A stretch of DNA of 64,000 nt from Maylandia zebra (GCF_041146795.1 NC_135172.1:34643623-34707622), one strand, 5' to 3'; numbered from the stretch's first letter, positions 1-12,449 are shown. Notes: generated by a model not told the origin, from the letters alone. Translations and numbers: made by a program.

Positions 1-640
1 CAGATAAGGCAAACTTTACTCAACTCACTCTTCTTGCTTCCTCTACTTCCGTACCATTGATTCATTAATGTTGCATTCTCTGGCAGCTGCTCTATACTCA
101 TGGTCTGGACCTGAAAACAGGGTTTGATCTTTGGTTTCATTCCATAATACTGGACTTATTTTTCTATGAAAATTTGAAGTTTGAGAGTGTTTAAACAAGA
201 AAAGTGTGAAAATGTTCATGCCTGTCTTAGAAAACTGTCTAAAGTGTGGTTTTACAGCCTTAAAACATCTATGATAATTGTAAAAAAATAAAGCTGGCTA
301 CTTTGCGGATTTAACCTATTGCGGGTTATTTTTAGAACGCAACTCCCGTGATAAACGAGGGACCACTGGACTTGCTTTTATAACATGGCTGCACATGACA
401 TATGACAGCCTGGATCGATCTTTATTAAGATCCCATAAAGGGAATGAACTGCACATATAAATAGGAAACAGTAATAACCACACATAAAACTAATGGATAG
501 GGTGATGGCTGAGTGCACAAATGTCTGTGAAGGAAAGTTATTACTTTAAACATACAATAAACAATAGGCTCAATATGAAATATTATACCTCTCCTCTGTG
601 GTTATAACACATTTTCTACTGCAATTTATGTTTTTGACAG
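1..640. other. Intron sequence 5' of gene 1 Ig exon
   Basis: No exon is visible here. The last part (about 570-600) shares short words with the intron upstream of the second Ig exon in gene 4 (for example ctcaatatgaaat). This suggests it is the intron between the first and second Ig domains of gene 1, and that the signal-peptide exon and first Ig domain lie left of the window. Confidence 0.5.
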
Positions 641-1620
641 ACAGCTGCTGTAACACTGTGACCATAATCCAAAGTTATGAGGGATATTCAGGGGACATCA
701 TTTGTTCGTATGAGCCTCGGTACCAGAACTACTTCAAGTACATCTGCAGAGGAAAGCGGTCCTCCACGTGTCTGCAACAGGCACTAATCACCTCTGACAA
801 CAAACAAAATGGTAGAATCAAATTTAATGATGATAAGAGGTCAGGAAAATTCACAATGACCATCACCAGTTTGGCCCAAAGTGATTCAGGAACATACCTC
901 TGTGGTGTCCAAAAAAACTCTGTCCTGGATGTTTTTTCTGCTGTTGAACTGAACGTCAAAGGTGAGAGGTCATAGTCATATCTCATATGTCATTGTTTTG
1001 TTTTTGTTTTTTTAAAGGACTCTTTTATATGGTTTGATATTTGATCATCCTTTAATATTTTTTTGTTTTCCAATCTGACAGAGTGGTGCTGTGTCAAGTC
1101 AAAAACAACAAGTGGGACTGCAGGATATCCACTAACATTTCAGTGCCCTTATCCTTCACAACATCATGATAATAGCAAGTTTCTCTGCAAAGGAGACCAC
1201 CGCAACAATTGTACAAATGTGACGAGTCAAAGCAGGTTCACAGTGCAAGATGATGGTTTTTCCCACTTTTTCTTGGTGATGATCGCAGAGCTGGAAACAG
1301 CTGATGCTGGGACATACTGGTGTGGGTCAGACTCACAGTGGAGAGTTGAAAACTACACTAAGGTTGAGCTGTCAGTGGGTAAGGTGAACAACCATTTACA
1401 TGACAGCAAAATTAATAGAGCTGAAAGTTCCATCTTTGTTTGGACCCCACTAAACATGGGACTGTGGTTTATGGTTTAGTTATCTGACATGATCAAATAA
1501 TTGCAAAACCAGCAGCACCATGCATCACACAATTTGCAAGCAATCTGCCAAAATTAGGACTACTGAGAACACCACTTACTTATACTTAGACATATCACTT
1601 CCCAAATCTTTTGCTGGCTT

Positions 1621-1700
<80 letters not shown>

Positions 1701-4098
1701 ATGTGTTAAATTTTCTCTTTTTTCAGACGATTCTCTATTTCCCCTAAAAATGGTTATGCCTATCCAAAAACCATGACATTGGTCACTTAAATCACACCTT
1801 TGCACTTCAGCTGGTTGTCTTACCTATACTCACGTATCTAAAAGCACTGAGTTGCTGTTATGTGACTACAACAAAAATTTAGTTATTTTTAGGGGATGTG
1901 TGTAGTTTCATGTTTACAATGTAGATAATTCCCCCTGGGATTAAACCAAGTCAATCCGGTCTTTAAGTGATGACATAATGAACCCTGCTTCCAGGACCAA
2001 ACTACTCTGCATTTATTAAGGCTGTTTTTTTAAACATGTTTTAATGCTTTATATCTTGTTATAGTTAATCTGAACAAGCCCCTAAAAAAAGGTAGTGATC
2101 ACTGTTGGCCTCTCTCATTTTTTATTACTACTATTCATTTTAGAGCTTTTAGCTTTAAAAGCTCTAAAGCTCTCTCTGAAAAGCCTTTAGTTAATCCAAA
2201 ATGCTGCAGCAAGAGTATTGACAGGGACTAGAAAGAGAGAGCATATTTCTCCTATATAGGCTTCCCTTCATTGTCTCCCTGTTAAATCCAGAACTGAATT
2301 CAAAATCCTGCCCCTGTAATACAAGGTTTTAAATAATCAGGCCCCATCTTATCGTAATGACCTTATAGTACCATATCACCCTATTAGAGCACTTCGCTCT
2401 CGCACTGCAGGCTTACTTGTTGTTCCTAGAGTATTTAAAAGTAGAATGGGAGGGAGACCCTTCAGTTTTCAGGCCCCTCTTCTGTGGAACCAGCTTCCAG
2501 TTTGGATTTGGGAGACAGACACTATTTCTACTTCTAAGATTAGGCTTAAAACTTTTCTTTTTTGCTAAAGCATATAGTTAGGGCTTGATCAGGTGACCCT
2601 GAATCCTCCTTTAATTATGCTACAATAGACGTAGGCTGCTGGGGGATTTCCATGATACATTAAGCGTTTCCTTTTCAGTCACCTTTCTCACTCAACATGT
2701 GTTAATAGACCTCTCTGCTGATTCACACTTGTTATTAATCTCTGTCTCTCTTCCACAGCATGTCTTTATCCTGTCTTCCTCCTCTCACCCCAACCGGTGG
2801 CAGCAGATGCCCCCCCCCCTCTAGCCTGGTTCTACTGGAGGTTTCTTCCTGTTAAAAGGGAGTTTTTCCTTCCCACTGTCGCCAAAGTGCTCATAGGGTG
2901 TCATATGATTGTTGGTTTTTTTTCTTTGTATCTATTATTGTAGGGTCTAACTTACAATATAAAGCGCCTTGAGGCGACTGTTGTTGTGATTTGGCGCTAT
3001 ATAAATAAAATTGAATTGAATTAAGCTCTTATACCTTACCTTACGTAACTACAGCCCAGCCCATGCAGCAGTATATTAATGACTAACCTCATATTGTGGA
3101 TGGATTATCTCAGTTGTTCTCCTGACTGAAGTTTGGTCCGTTTACAGCATCCTGCCATGTGATTGCATTTGTCCCTAACCATCGGGAACCCTCATGCTAA
3201 CGGTTACCGAATGGAAAAAAGTTAGCGTTAATCCTCCAGCTTCACTGTGCTACTGTGTTTATATTATGCTAACCATAGCTGCGTAGCTAGCCACCACGTA
3301 GCACATCATTATATACCAGGTAACCTAACTTCAGTAACCCTACAAACGTCAGTACGGTTTAATGTTTTTTTCTTCATTTATAATGGAAGTGATAGCAGAG
3401 CTGTACGTTTTAAATCCCTCGGTCAGAGCATTATATATTATGCTTGGGTGGAAACTAGCGAGCTAAATCCCTGCTAATTTCAAACTCCATATAACTTCAT
3501 AAATTGTGTTTTTATGAATGCCTGGACGTTAAACTGAATTGTTACACCTGGTAGAGCAGCCACACTGATCATTTTATTAAAGATGGAAGATTTAGACAGT
3601 TATTAACTCTCAGTGATGTCCCAGCGTTCCTTAAACCTTGTGACCTGAAGCAGAGTTTGGACCCAGAAACCACTAATAGAATCAGACTTAAAGACCGGAT
3701 ATGCTCTTAAGTGTCAAAACAGCTGTGGAAGTGTGCACCTGTGATCAACAGTTATGTTAAAATACATATTACTTTAATTAAAAAAGGAACTTTCTATTCT
3801 GTTCTGCTGTTTCTGTTTTTCAGAAGCGGTGCACTACGCAGTTTACGCTGTTGTCCCTGTGGTTTTACTAATATGTGTCCTAGTTATTATTTATAAGTAC
3901 AAATGTTACAACGTGAGAGGTATGCTATAGTTTATATTTACACACATATTCAGACAAAATACTCAAATGTGCATGCAAAAAGAGCTTAAAAAATTCTTAC
4001 ACTGAGTTTTCAGAAACTGAAGCTGTCATGAACAGAAATACACCGAAAGCAGAAGATGTGGTAGATGCAGAAGAAGGCGAAGTAAGTCCAAAGCATGA

Positions 4099-4147
<49 letters not shown>

Positions 4148-4977
4148 TTTTATAGAGTGACACAACTTAAATTTTTTGAATGTTATATTTTATATTCTTG
4201 TCACAGTGAACACAGTAGCAAGCTGATGTTTGAATAGCTAAAACTGGAATTGGAAATTGTGTTCATTTCTTTGAAAATATGTCTGAAATCTTTAAGCAGT
4301 CTGAACTTTCGAACAAGATTATTGGTATTAAACTGAGACATCGACCAGCTAACTGGTTATTAGTCTAATTTGGTTTGGACTAATAAACTTGTTATCTCAG
4401 GGACGCCTGAGGAGAGCTTGCACAGAAGGAGTCTTTTAAACTGAAAATGACTTAGTGATCAAAATAAATGTTATAGAGTGGTGTCGACGACTGTGATGTT
4501 TAGAACAGAAAAGTGAAAATTTAACAGAAAAGCTCACTCAGCCTGTTTTATGCTTCTTTAGCATAATGTGGCAATAACTGCAAATTAATGGATTTTATAG
4601 TCGTGCTGATGTGTGGGAGTCATCCAGTTTTACAATTTGTAACTTCTGTAGTTCAGTCAATATTTGTCATATGTAAAACATCTGCATTTAAAATATTTTT
4701 ATTATAATTGTTGTAATAAAAGTAGATATTATTATATGAGCCTGTGTATAACCATATACAGCAACCAGATTCTCTGCAGCGTGTGTGGTTCCTTAGTCTC
4801 TGATTATTTTCCTTGATTCTTTAGATTTATGGAAATCAAGAATTTGTGGTGACCTTCAAACAGCAAAGCGCCTTGAACCACTTTGATGATCCAGGCGGAG
4901 ATGAACCAGATTACAAAAATTTTACAACTGAAGAACTATACAGCAATGAAAATTACCATAAAGCTAACAAAAGATAA
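641..4977 (+). CDS. CD300/CMRF35-like (pIgR-like) receptor gene 1, 3' part
   Basis: Five exons can be chained in frame: 641-961 and 1082-1378 (Ig V-type domains, both phase 1-1), 3824-3919 (transmembrane), 4014-4081 and 4825-4977 (cytoplasmic, stop TAA at 4975). Each Ig domain has the extra cysteine pair typical of the pIgR/CD300 family (KYIC and STC in the first, KFLC and NNC in the second) and ends in DSGTYLCG or DAGTYWCG. The helix is followed by YKYK. The tail has three YxN motifs (YGN, YKN, YSN), which in other proteins bind Grb2-family SH2 domains when phosphorylated. The signal peptide and at least one Ig domain are missing because the gene runs off the left edge. No stalk exon was found between the second Ig exon and the membrane exon. 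The function is inferred to be a surface immune receptor; the ligand is unknown. Confidence 0.8.
1624..1700. repeat. (TG)n microsatellite
   Basis: About 38 uninterrupted TG units in the intron after the membrane-proximal Ig exon of gene 1. The open frames across it on both strands are artefacts of the repeat. Confidence 0.95.
2187..3022 (+). mobile_element. LINE 3' end (L2/CR1-like clade)
   Basis: Broken frames translate to reverse-transcriptase C-terminal words such as LHWLPVK..FKI and APLLWNQLP. A 3' UTR with the words cttgaggcgactgttg and ggcgctatataaata follows and ends in an attgaattgaatt tail. It lies in the sense direction within the long gene 1 intron. A shorter fragment of the same 3' UTR family is at about 49.8 kb. 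The clade is from memory of fish repeats, not a search. Confidence 0.65.
4101..4144. repeat. (AC)n microsatellite
   Basis: About 22 AC units just after the first cytoplasmic exon of gene 1, in the intron. Confidence 0.95.
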
Positions 4978-7064
4978 ATATGCACATGTACTTAAACTGT
5001 GGGTCTTAAGTGAATACAGATTATCCTGTTTGATTCATCTTTAACACAACATTCACATCAATGTACCGCTGTTGCTCAACATTTTCACTGTCTTGTGATC
5101 CAGACTTCTTTATTATTGTTTACACAAAAAAATACTTTGTGCATATTTATTGATTAAAAAATAGAATTAAATGTTTGTTTGTTTTTTGTTATTTTCTTAT
5201 ATTTTTTTCATATATATATAAAATTGATTTAAATAACCAAGTAAGAATAGTGTTGTTGTTTTTGTCCCCCCCGACACACACACACAAACTCCTTTGCCTT
5301 ATGAAACAATAAAATACAGAGTGTGAACATATTTCAACATGACATGTAGTGTAATGTGACATGTATATTTAGTGATTTGGGTCAGTTTTAGACTTTCAGG
5401 TGTGCTTTTAGTTAGTCCCCTTTTTGTGTTGGATTATGTGCCAGGCTGATAAGTTGATAATAAATCTGTCACGTTAAGGTGATCGCACTCTACTATGTGA
5501 CTGCATGAATGAGGAAATACAGACAGCTGCTTCAGGTGAAGCAGGAGGGCAGGAGTCATAGAGAGTCAAGAGTCTGTTACCCCAATAACTGAATCAGAGT
5601 TATTGAAATAACAGATTCTTTCTGTAATTGAAAACCCTCATCTCTGGGTTAACAAACTCAGAATTTGCACTACATTGTCTTTCTAAAACAGCTCTCTGGT
5701 CACCGATTCAAACCGGACTACCTGTTTCTAATTTCCAGTAAACTGAAAGTTAGTTTACTGAAAGTAAGAGTTGAAAAAAGGAAAACACTCCTTTCAGTGT
5801 CACTCGTTATCTCACACTGAGCCCTCTGCTGGAGATGTTTCAGTGTAACACTGAATTCTGCTGGAGTTTTTCAAATAAATATGTTGGACAAACGATGAGA
5901 ATGCATCCACTACTAATGGGTATTAATACATTTATAAATGCAGGGTTGTAAATCTTTAGTTTATATGTTACTTGATTTTTTATTTTTGTGTCATCAAATA
6001 TTTGACTTTAACAAGCTTTTCATAATAACTAATGACCTGACAGGATTGTGTGTGTGTGTGTGTGTGTGTGCTTTCCCCTTGGTCTTTGTTAGTTTGTCTG
6101 CGTGTCATCATTCTTATTTGTCCAGCTTTTTTTTTTTGCATATTTGTTTTTCCCTTCTGTTCTGCTTGTTCCAGATTTTTGTTTTTCTTGCACTTTAGTT
6201 GAACATTTTCTTGATCTGCACAGAGAGAACAATGATTTAAAAATGCATTCTTATGATTCTGTAGGGAGTGTCTTCAGGATAAGGTCATCTGATTGTTGGA
6301 GTTTTCTCTTTATTATAGTATTTATTGAAAATTTAAATGTAATTAAGAAATTATCAAACAAAAAGAGATCTCAGGTTTCTGTACTACATGTCAGAACAAA
6401 ATCCAAAGTGTCATTAAAGGATAAAAGTGGTGGGTATGTTGTAACAGTGGTAGTAATAAATTAAAAGCAATGTTGAGTCTGTTTTTTTCAGCATCTACAT
6501 CAATGTTCAAATAAGCCACTATGATAATTTTATCTCAACTAAACGCTAAAGCACATTAAAGTCTGCAGATATAAATTCTCTCTGTCATGGCTCTCACCAT
6601 GGTTTTCTAAAACCTTAAAAATTTCTTTCTAACCCTTTCCAGACTTATGGATGTCAGTTACTGTGTTTCTAACTGTTTCATTAGAATGAAAATTAAAATT
6701 CCATTAAAGTCAACAGAATTAAAGGGACTTCACATCTGCGGTGATCTATACATTTACTCTCATGTTTATTACTTACTGTTCATAAAAATATCTGCTCTGC
6801 TTTTAAAACATTGTGAAAAAACTAAATTATATTTTTAAATATTGCACAAAAATGTAGCAGCAGATTTTATTTTTTATATTTACTTTTATATTAATGAATG
6901 AGTAATAATAATAACATCTAAAACTCCCATGGGTCATGTTTCTGCTCTGAAAGATTGAACTTACAATTCTTTGAGTACAGTTTCCTAAATATACTTAAAT
7001 ACTTTTACTCACCCTTTTACTACAAAACTTTTAATTATATGCTGTGCTGTTTATGCAAAGCTTC
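4978..7064. other. 3' flank of gene 1, no gene seen
   Basis: AT-rich sequence with a short (TG)n at about 6047-6069. At 5785-5860 it holds a block (cactcctttcagtgtcact, then a run ending gccctctgctggagatg) that recurs about 0.3-1.1 kb behind the last exons of genes 2 and 3, and again at 56.5 kb. It behaves as a marker of the downstream flank of each receptor copy. Open frames here have no family resemblance that I recognise. Confidence 0.6.
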
Positions 7065-7275
7065 TAAAAACGTCTTTCACCACTAGATGGCATGTTTCAG
7101 CTATTTTATAAATATAAAAAAACCAATGTTTTTATTGGAAGGGCCATCTAAGAATGGGCCATCCCCTCTGTGGTTATAGTTAAGCTATGACTTGGGTTTC
7201 ACATTGCTATGACATGAAATAGCCCGTAATTCTTGCATAATTTTTTTCAGTACTGAAAATATTTTTCCCTCTGAT
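7065..7275 (+). promoter_or_regulatory. Displaced conserved receptor promoter block
   Basis: The segment containing ccactagatggcat, then agctatttt, catctaagaatg and ttcacattgctatgac aligns with 50955-51115, directly upstream of the gene 4 start exon, and in part with 41327-41470 upstream of gene 3. No start exon follows it here. Gene 2 lacks this block next to its start and has only the last ~50 bp of the homologous promoter (33540-33589). I infer that this is the distal part of the gene 2 promoter, cut off by later insertions; a lost extra gene copy is the alternative. Confidence 0.6.
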
Positions 7276-7436
7276 CTCCATATCTTCATTCTATGGATGC
7301 TGGAAATTAGTTTTTTCTTTATTCAGTTTAAATAAATCGGCAAAATTCAATTTTACATAGAAAGTGAGCAATTCATGAAGACAAAAGTTGAAATTAAAAA
7401 ATTGACTTTCACTGAAAATGTATATAAATTCCCCTC

Positions 7437-8135
7437 TTGCCTCTGCAGATGGTCTATCCTGCAAACTTGAATCCTCTACTAGAGGCCTGGGAGCTTGAGT
7501 GTCCTGCGCAATTATCTTTGTCCTGGAACTGCACTCTTCTAGACAAAGATCTCTTATGTTGTTCCTGGGATCTGCTGGAGCCACTCACCTCGCTTGGGGG
7601 TAACTGCACCGAGTGCTTTAATTACCACTGTGAACACTGTTAACTTCACCCACCACATGTTCTCGAGCACAGGATCTTAGCTTGTCCATTCTCCACCACC
7701 CTAGGTGGTGTCCAAGCTAAGATCCTGTGGGACTCCCAGATACAGTTGGACAATATGGTGGCGACTAACTAACCGAATATAGTGGTGGTAGACAAGTAGA
7801 AGAAGACGTCCGTAGTGATAGATGTAGAGATATTGAATGATAGCAACATCAGGTAGAAGGAACACGAAAAGAAGTACTTGAGAAGTACTAAGGGATTAGA
7901 GAAGAGCTGGAAATGATGTGGAGGGTGAAGGTAACAGTGGTCCCAGTTGTAATCGGAGCACTAGGTGCAGTGACTCCCAAGCTAGGCAAGTGGCTCCAGC
8001 AGATCCCAGGAATAACATCCAAGATCTCTGTCCACAAGACCACAGTCCTTGGAACAGCTAAGATACTGCGCAGGACCCTCCAGCTCCCAGGCCTCTGGTA
8101 GAGGACCCGAGCTTAAAGGATAGACTGCCCACAGG
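7437..8135. mobile_element. Head-to-head pair of R4/Dong-like LINE 3' ends
   Basis: 7437-7690 matches the minus-strand 3' end of the LINE at 52.9-55.3 kb; 7705-8135 is the same end in plus orientation (frame 7913-8101 reads WRVKVTVVPVVIGALG). They meet in a hairpin: 7670-7684 and 7713-7727 are a perfect 15-bp inverted repeat around a smaller inner palindrome. The encoded part is the C-terminal region behind the restriction-like endonuclease. Both copies are non-coding relicts. Relative to the 53-kb copy the left arm lacks about 170 bp just before the hairpin. Confidence 0.7.
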
Positions 8136-8139
8136 TGTG

Positions 8140-8215
8140 AAATCAGCTGGATAGCATAGTGGTGACACTACACGCTTTCAGGTCGGTTCGATTCCCGACC
8201 ACTGCATCTGTATTC
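8140..8215 (+). mobile_element. tRNA-derived SINE head fragment
   Basis: Contains ggatagcatagtggtgacac followed by a B-box-like ggttcgattcccgacc, the order and spacing of a tRNA-type pol III promoter. It is a fragment with no acceptor-stem pairing visible, so a SINE head rather than a tRNA gene. Confidence 0.5.
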
Positions 8216-8379
8216 ATTAGGGGGTATAGGCTATAATAGGGTGCTAACAGAGAAACTGTGGTACTGCATGAGGAAATCAGGAGTGGCAGAGACGTATGTG
8301 CACATGGTTGAAGACGTGTGAGGACAGTGAAACAGTGGTGGGGTTTGCAGTAGCAGTGACATTGGGAGTGGGATCACAT

Positions 8380-8740
8380 TAGCGGTTGGCTCTGAGCCCC
8401 GTCTTGTTTGCAATGGTGATGAACAGGATGACAGATGAGGTCAGGCAGGAATATCTGTGGACTAAGATGTTTGCAGATGACTTTGTGATCTGTAATGAAA
8501 GCAGGGAGCCAACGGAAGACAGTCTGCAAAAGTCAAGGCAGGCTCCCGAAAAAAGACAAATGAAAGACAGTCGAAGCAAAACAGGATGTGTGTGAAAACA
8601 AGAGTGAGAGAGTTGTAACAGTGGAGCTGCAAGGACCAGAGGTAGTGTGGGTAGATGAATTTAAATACCTGCAATCAACCATCCAAAGCAAAGGACAGTC
8701 CACAGGAGAGGTGACGGGGAGAGTTCAGACAGGGTCGAGT
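8380..8740 (+). mobile_element. LINE reverse-transcriptase relict (RTE-like)
   Basis: The frame starting at 8386 reads ALSPVLFAMVMNRMTDEVRQ and then MFADDFVIC, the FADD catalytic box of a non-LTR reverse transcriptase. It continues with RSKTGCV and, in another frame, a FKYLQST-like block. Frameshifts and stops make it non-functional. RTE clade placement is from memory. Confidence 0.6.
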
Positions 8741-8929
8741 TGGGGGACATGAATGTTAGTGATATGATACATGCAAACAACTATAGACAACATGTAAATG
8801 CCAGTGCAGTTTCTCACTTTTCACAGCATTACAATATCATTAAAGCAACAACACATTTACCACTATACTAGCACCATATCTGTGTTCTGTGATCTGACAT
8901 TTGATAAACAATAACGAAACTGCCTAGCA

Positions 8930-9715
8930 TTCACACTTAGCATTTCAGCTCGGCTTTCAATACCATCATCCCAGACATTCTTATAACCTAGCTGGTAAAC
9001 TTGGACTTCTCCCCCCCGCCACATGTGCATGGATCAAAAACTTTCTCACAAGCCGTTCACAATCAGTCAAGGTTGTGATCATCCACCCTGTCAATCAGCA
9101 CTGGCTCACCTCAGAGATGTGTGCTGACTCCACTCCTATACACCATCTGCAGTGACTGCACCCCCTCGCATCCCTGCAACACCATCATCAAATTTGAAAA
9201 AGGTTCAGATCCATCAGGTGCAAAACCAATAGACTAAAAACAGCTTCTTCGTGTGGGCTGTCAGAACTCTTAATGCAAACTAAGAGTGTGAACAGACTTC
9301 TTCCATACAATCAAATACAACACTGCTATTGATTAACAATGTTGCTGCCATCCCATGTGCCATTTCTGTCTTTCCTTGTTCTGTGCAATATTTTGGTCTT
9401 TGTGCAGTCTTCTTGTCTCAGTGGAATTACCATTCCCATCCGAAATGACCATAGCCCCCCACCCTTATTCATTTATTATATTATATAACTGCCCTTCTAT
9501 ACAGCCCCACAATGTTACTGTTTCAATGTTTCTACATATACATCATGTATATAGTTTACTCACATACATGTATGTATATACACATATTTATTGCTTTTTC
9601 TTTTTTTATATTGTTTGCTTTACTTTTGCACCTTTGTGGTCCTGCTATCCAATTTCACTGTGCAAGAAACTGCACAAAGTTTTAAGTTCTAAGATGTACC
9701 CAAAATAAGAGTTCT
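8930..9715 (+). mobile_element. L2/CR1-type LINE relict
   Basis: 8948-9170 translates in pieces to SAFNTIIPDIL and CAWIKNFLT, standard words of fish L2-type reverse transcriptase. 9200-9290 and 9600-9710 are the 3' end and tail (gcacctttgtggtcctgct). The tail recurs at 10766-10853 and the adjoining segment at 10140-10255, so this 3' end is present at least twice in direct orientation. Confidence 0.65.
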
Positions 9716-9801
9716 GCTAACTGCAACACATTTGCTGCTAACTGCAACACATTTGCTGCCAACTGCGACACATTTCCTGCAAATTGCAACACATTTTGCA
9801 T
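9716..9801. repeat. 21-bp minisatellite, about 4 units
   Basis: Four imperfect copies of gctaactgcaacacatttgct, the last two diverged. Short array between LINE fragments. Confidence 0.8.
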
Positions 9802-10036
9802 TTATGCTTGACTTTATGCTATGCTTCCTCTGGAACTCTGCCATATTATAATCACTCTTTTATATATTCTGCTGCGTTTTGTAGCTTTTTTTATCTTGTA
9901 TTTTGCCTATTTGTTAGATTATCTAGGTTTATCTGGAAATGCAAAAAATTCAGACTTGACAGTAAAATTCAAATAAGTTATGGAACACCTTGTCTTTGTA
10001 GTTTCTGGTACTGATGGGTCAACTTAGGTTTGTCAG

Positions 10037-10260
10037 AAAGATGCTATGAGTCAAGCCTATGATTTGACCAGGTCAAAGTTTGATCAGATTTTCAGAGAGC
10101 CAAGGCAATTATAAAAGACCACCTCCACCCTAACCACCACCTCTTCAACATCCTGCCCTCTGGAAAAAGGTTCAGATCCATCAGGTGCAAAACCAATAGA
10201 CTAAAAAACAGCTTCTTCATGTGGGCTGTCAGAACTCTTAATGCAAACTAAGACTATGTT
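10037..10260. repeat. Dispersed repeat plus L2 3' fragment
   Basis: 10037-10095 (cagaaagatgctatgagtca and onward) is about 90% identical to 30682-30740 on the other side of the 18-kb element, same orientation. 10140-10255 repeats the L2 3' segment at 9200-9290. After this, 10262-10560 is AT-rich, holds a block starting tttatatagcgctttt, and shows no gene. Confidence 0.6.
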
Positions 10261-10853
10261 CACACTACAAGTCTAAAAATAAATAAATAAATAATAATAA
10301 TAATAGATTATATTTATATAGCGCTTTTCGAGACCCTCAAAGCACTTTACAATGCTTAATGCTTGATCAAATCTGATTTTTTTGTCTGCTCTTTCACACT
10401 ACAAATAAAATGTGACAGCAAACGCGCTAGTGTGAACGCTCAAAGAGGCCCGCATGCGCAAAAGAAGACGTCACACACAACGCGCTCGGTTTAGACCCAG
10501 ACCAAACAGTAATGTTTGACTGATGGCCCTTAATATAAAGACTTGTTTCGGACTTTACGTTTCCCAATTTTGCTTTAAGTTATAAAGTTATTTTGTTATT
10601 TACATATGGCCTAATAATTATACTTATTGCTGTTTTAGAGAGGAGCGGTGCTTCAAAGGATAGTTGCAGATTTCTGTCAGAATCTGCAGATTATACAGTA
10701 CAAATAAAATGTTCACGTTTCTCCAACGTTGTCTTCCCAACAGTTTCACTAACATCTACACTGGATGGCTTTACTTTTGCACCTTTGTGGTCCTGCTACC
10801 CAATTTTGCTGTGCAAGAAAGTGCACAATGCCAATAAAAGTTCTAAATTTTAA

Positions 10854-11553
10854 CCCTCCTGCCATCCTTTAAAAAACTCACACCCATCACCCTAGGGACC
10901 ATTCTCAGCCACGCCATAAAAAGACCATATATCCATATTTTATTCTACTTTAAATTAGCCAACCTTGTAAAACTACTTCTCCCTGAAATATTCATGTAAA
11001 GTTTTAATTATATTTTCGTTGTTTTAACCCTTCAAATCCCAGTGTTATTACATGAGCGCCCTGTGTTATAAGCCCCAAAAACCAAAAAACGAAACTAAAT
11101 ATTTCCACAAAAAACCAGTTGAAGTAATATGTGATTGTCATTATAAGTAGGCCTTTAGATGGACCAAAGATTGGCACCAACATACATTTTGACCTGCCAT
11201 TATTTTTTTTGCATTTTTTTTGCAATTTAAAAATTAAAACTTCAAGGCCCTGAGTCTTCATTGACATCCAAGAAAAGAAGAAAAAATAAAATCATATGAT
11301 GATAATTTGGGGTTGAAAAATAGCGTTTATAATGGAAGTCAATGGGCAGAAAATGGTCCCCAGGGTGATGGGTGTGGGGATTTCTGCTGCTCAGCCATTT
11401 TAGGCTGATTTAAGGAATTCACACTGGAATATTAACATTGACAGGTAAAAACTATCCTGTGGCAAGTTTGGCTATATTCCACTGAACACAGTGGAAATGG
11501 CAGCCATTTAACACATAGCAGTGGCACAAAAAGGTCCCAAGAAGGCAGGAAGG
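10854..11553. mobile_element. piggyBac-type MITE, 700 bp
   Basis: Bounded by TTAA on both sides (10850-10853, 11554-11557), the piggyBac target. Ends are CCCTCCTGCC and GGCAGGAAGG (imperfect inverted repeat). No transposase frame. The flanking LINE tail has an uninterrupted paralogue at 9676-9710 (agttttaagttctaagatg) which acts as an empty site and shows clean insertion at the TTAA. Confidence 0.8.
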
Positions 11554-11579
11554 TTAAGTTCTAAGATGTACCCAAAATA

Positions 11580-12000
11580 AGGCTACGTCCACACTAATTC
11601 GTTTCTGTTTGAAAACACATAGATTTCTCTCCGTTTTGGCCTCCCGTCCACACTGAGACGCCGTTTTCCTCAAGGAAAAACGCAACGTTTTGAAAACAGT
11701 CCCGAAAACGCATACATTTCAAAACGATGACGCATTTTAGTCATGTGATGTAGTCATGTGACCAATTAAACAAAGATAGCGGAGTGCATTATACAGTAGT
11801 TGTTTTGATTGCTCTCAATTTTGACATACCTAAAAAAGATTAATATCAGTTTGTACATGCTCCAGATAGTTTTTCTTCCAATTTTTAAACTCTCACTTGC
11901 TTTTGCGCATGCGCAGTACTGAACGTAAGCGTTTTTGGCTCTTTCAATGTGGACGCACAACTCTGTGAAAACGACTGAAAACACTAGTGTGGATGCGGAG
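11580..12000. mobile_element. MITE with fold-back termini (first)
   Basis: Starts ggctacgtccacactaattc and ends near actagtgtggatgcggagc, an imperfect inverted repeat. The inside is rich in gaaaacgc and cgttttg motifs, as in abundant fish non-autonomous elements. No coding frame. Superfamily not determined. Confidence 0.65.
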
Positions 12001-12027
12001 CGTTTTCAGACAAAAACGCTGTTTCCA

Positions 12028-12449
12028 AATCTACGTTCACATGTACCCAGGTATTTTTGAAAACGCAGATTTTTCTATGCGTTTGCACCTTTCGTCCACA
12101 CGTAAACTGCGTTTTCAGTCACTGAAAACAGAGATTTTTAAAAACGCCTGCCAGGGTGGATATTTGATCACTGATGTGTTTAAATGCTTACATATACACA
12201 CACAGTTACTGTCCCTTCACACAGGACTCCTTTCTGCTCCTATGCGCCTATGTTTACGCTTTCCCACCCAGGCTTCTAGACTTCTGATTGGCCAACATTT
12301 CTACACGGTTAGGAATATATCGCCACCTGTTGCTTTGGCATGTTCCTAGCAGCGTTTTCCTTCATTTTTGCGTTTACATGTGGACGGGATTTTTTTCAAA
12401 AACAAAACGGAAAATCTCCTTTTTCAAAAATACCCGTGTACGTGTGGAC
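12028..12449. mobile_element. MITE with fold-back termini (second)
   Basis: Starts ctacgttcacatgtaccc and ends acccgtgtacgtgtggaca, inverted repeats of each other with few mismatches. Related in composition to the preceding MITE. It abuts a ~118-bp GC-rich segment (12450-12567) that leads into the 18-kb element and is partly repeated, inverted, at 30586-30645. Confidence 0.65.

Noticed and set aside
1725-1760. Stalk exon of gene 1 after the ttttttcag at about 1725
   Set aside because: The only nearby donor would give a phase-0 end, incompatible with the phase-1 membrane exon.
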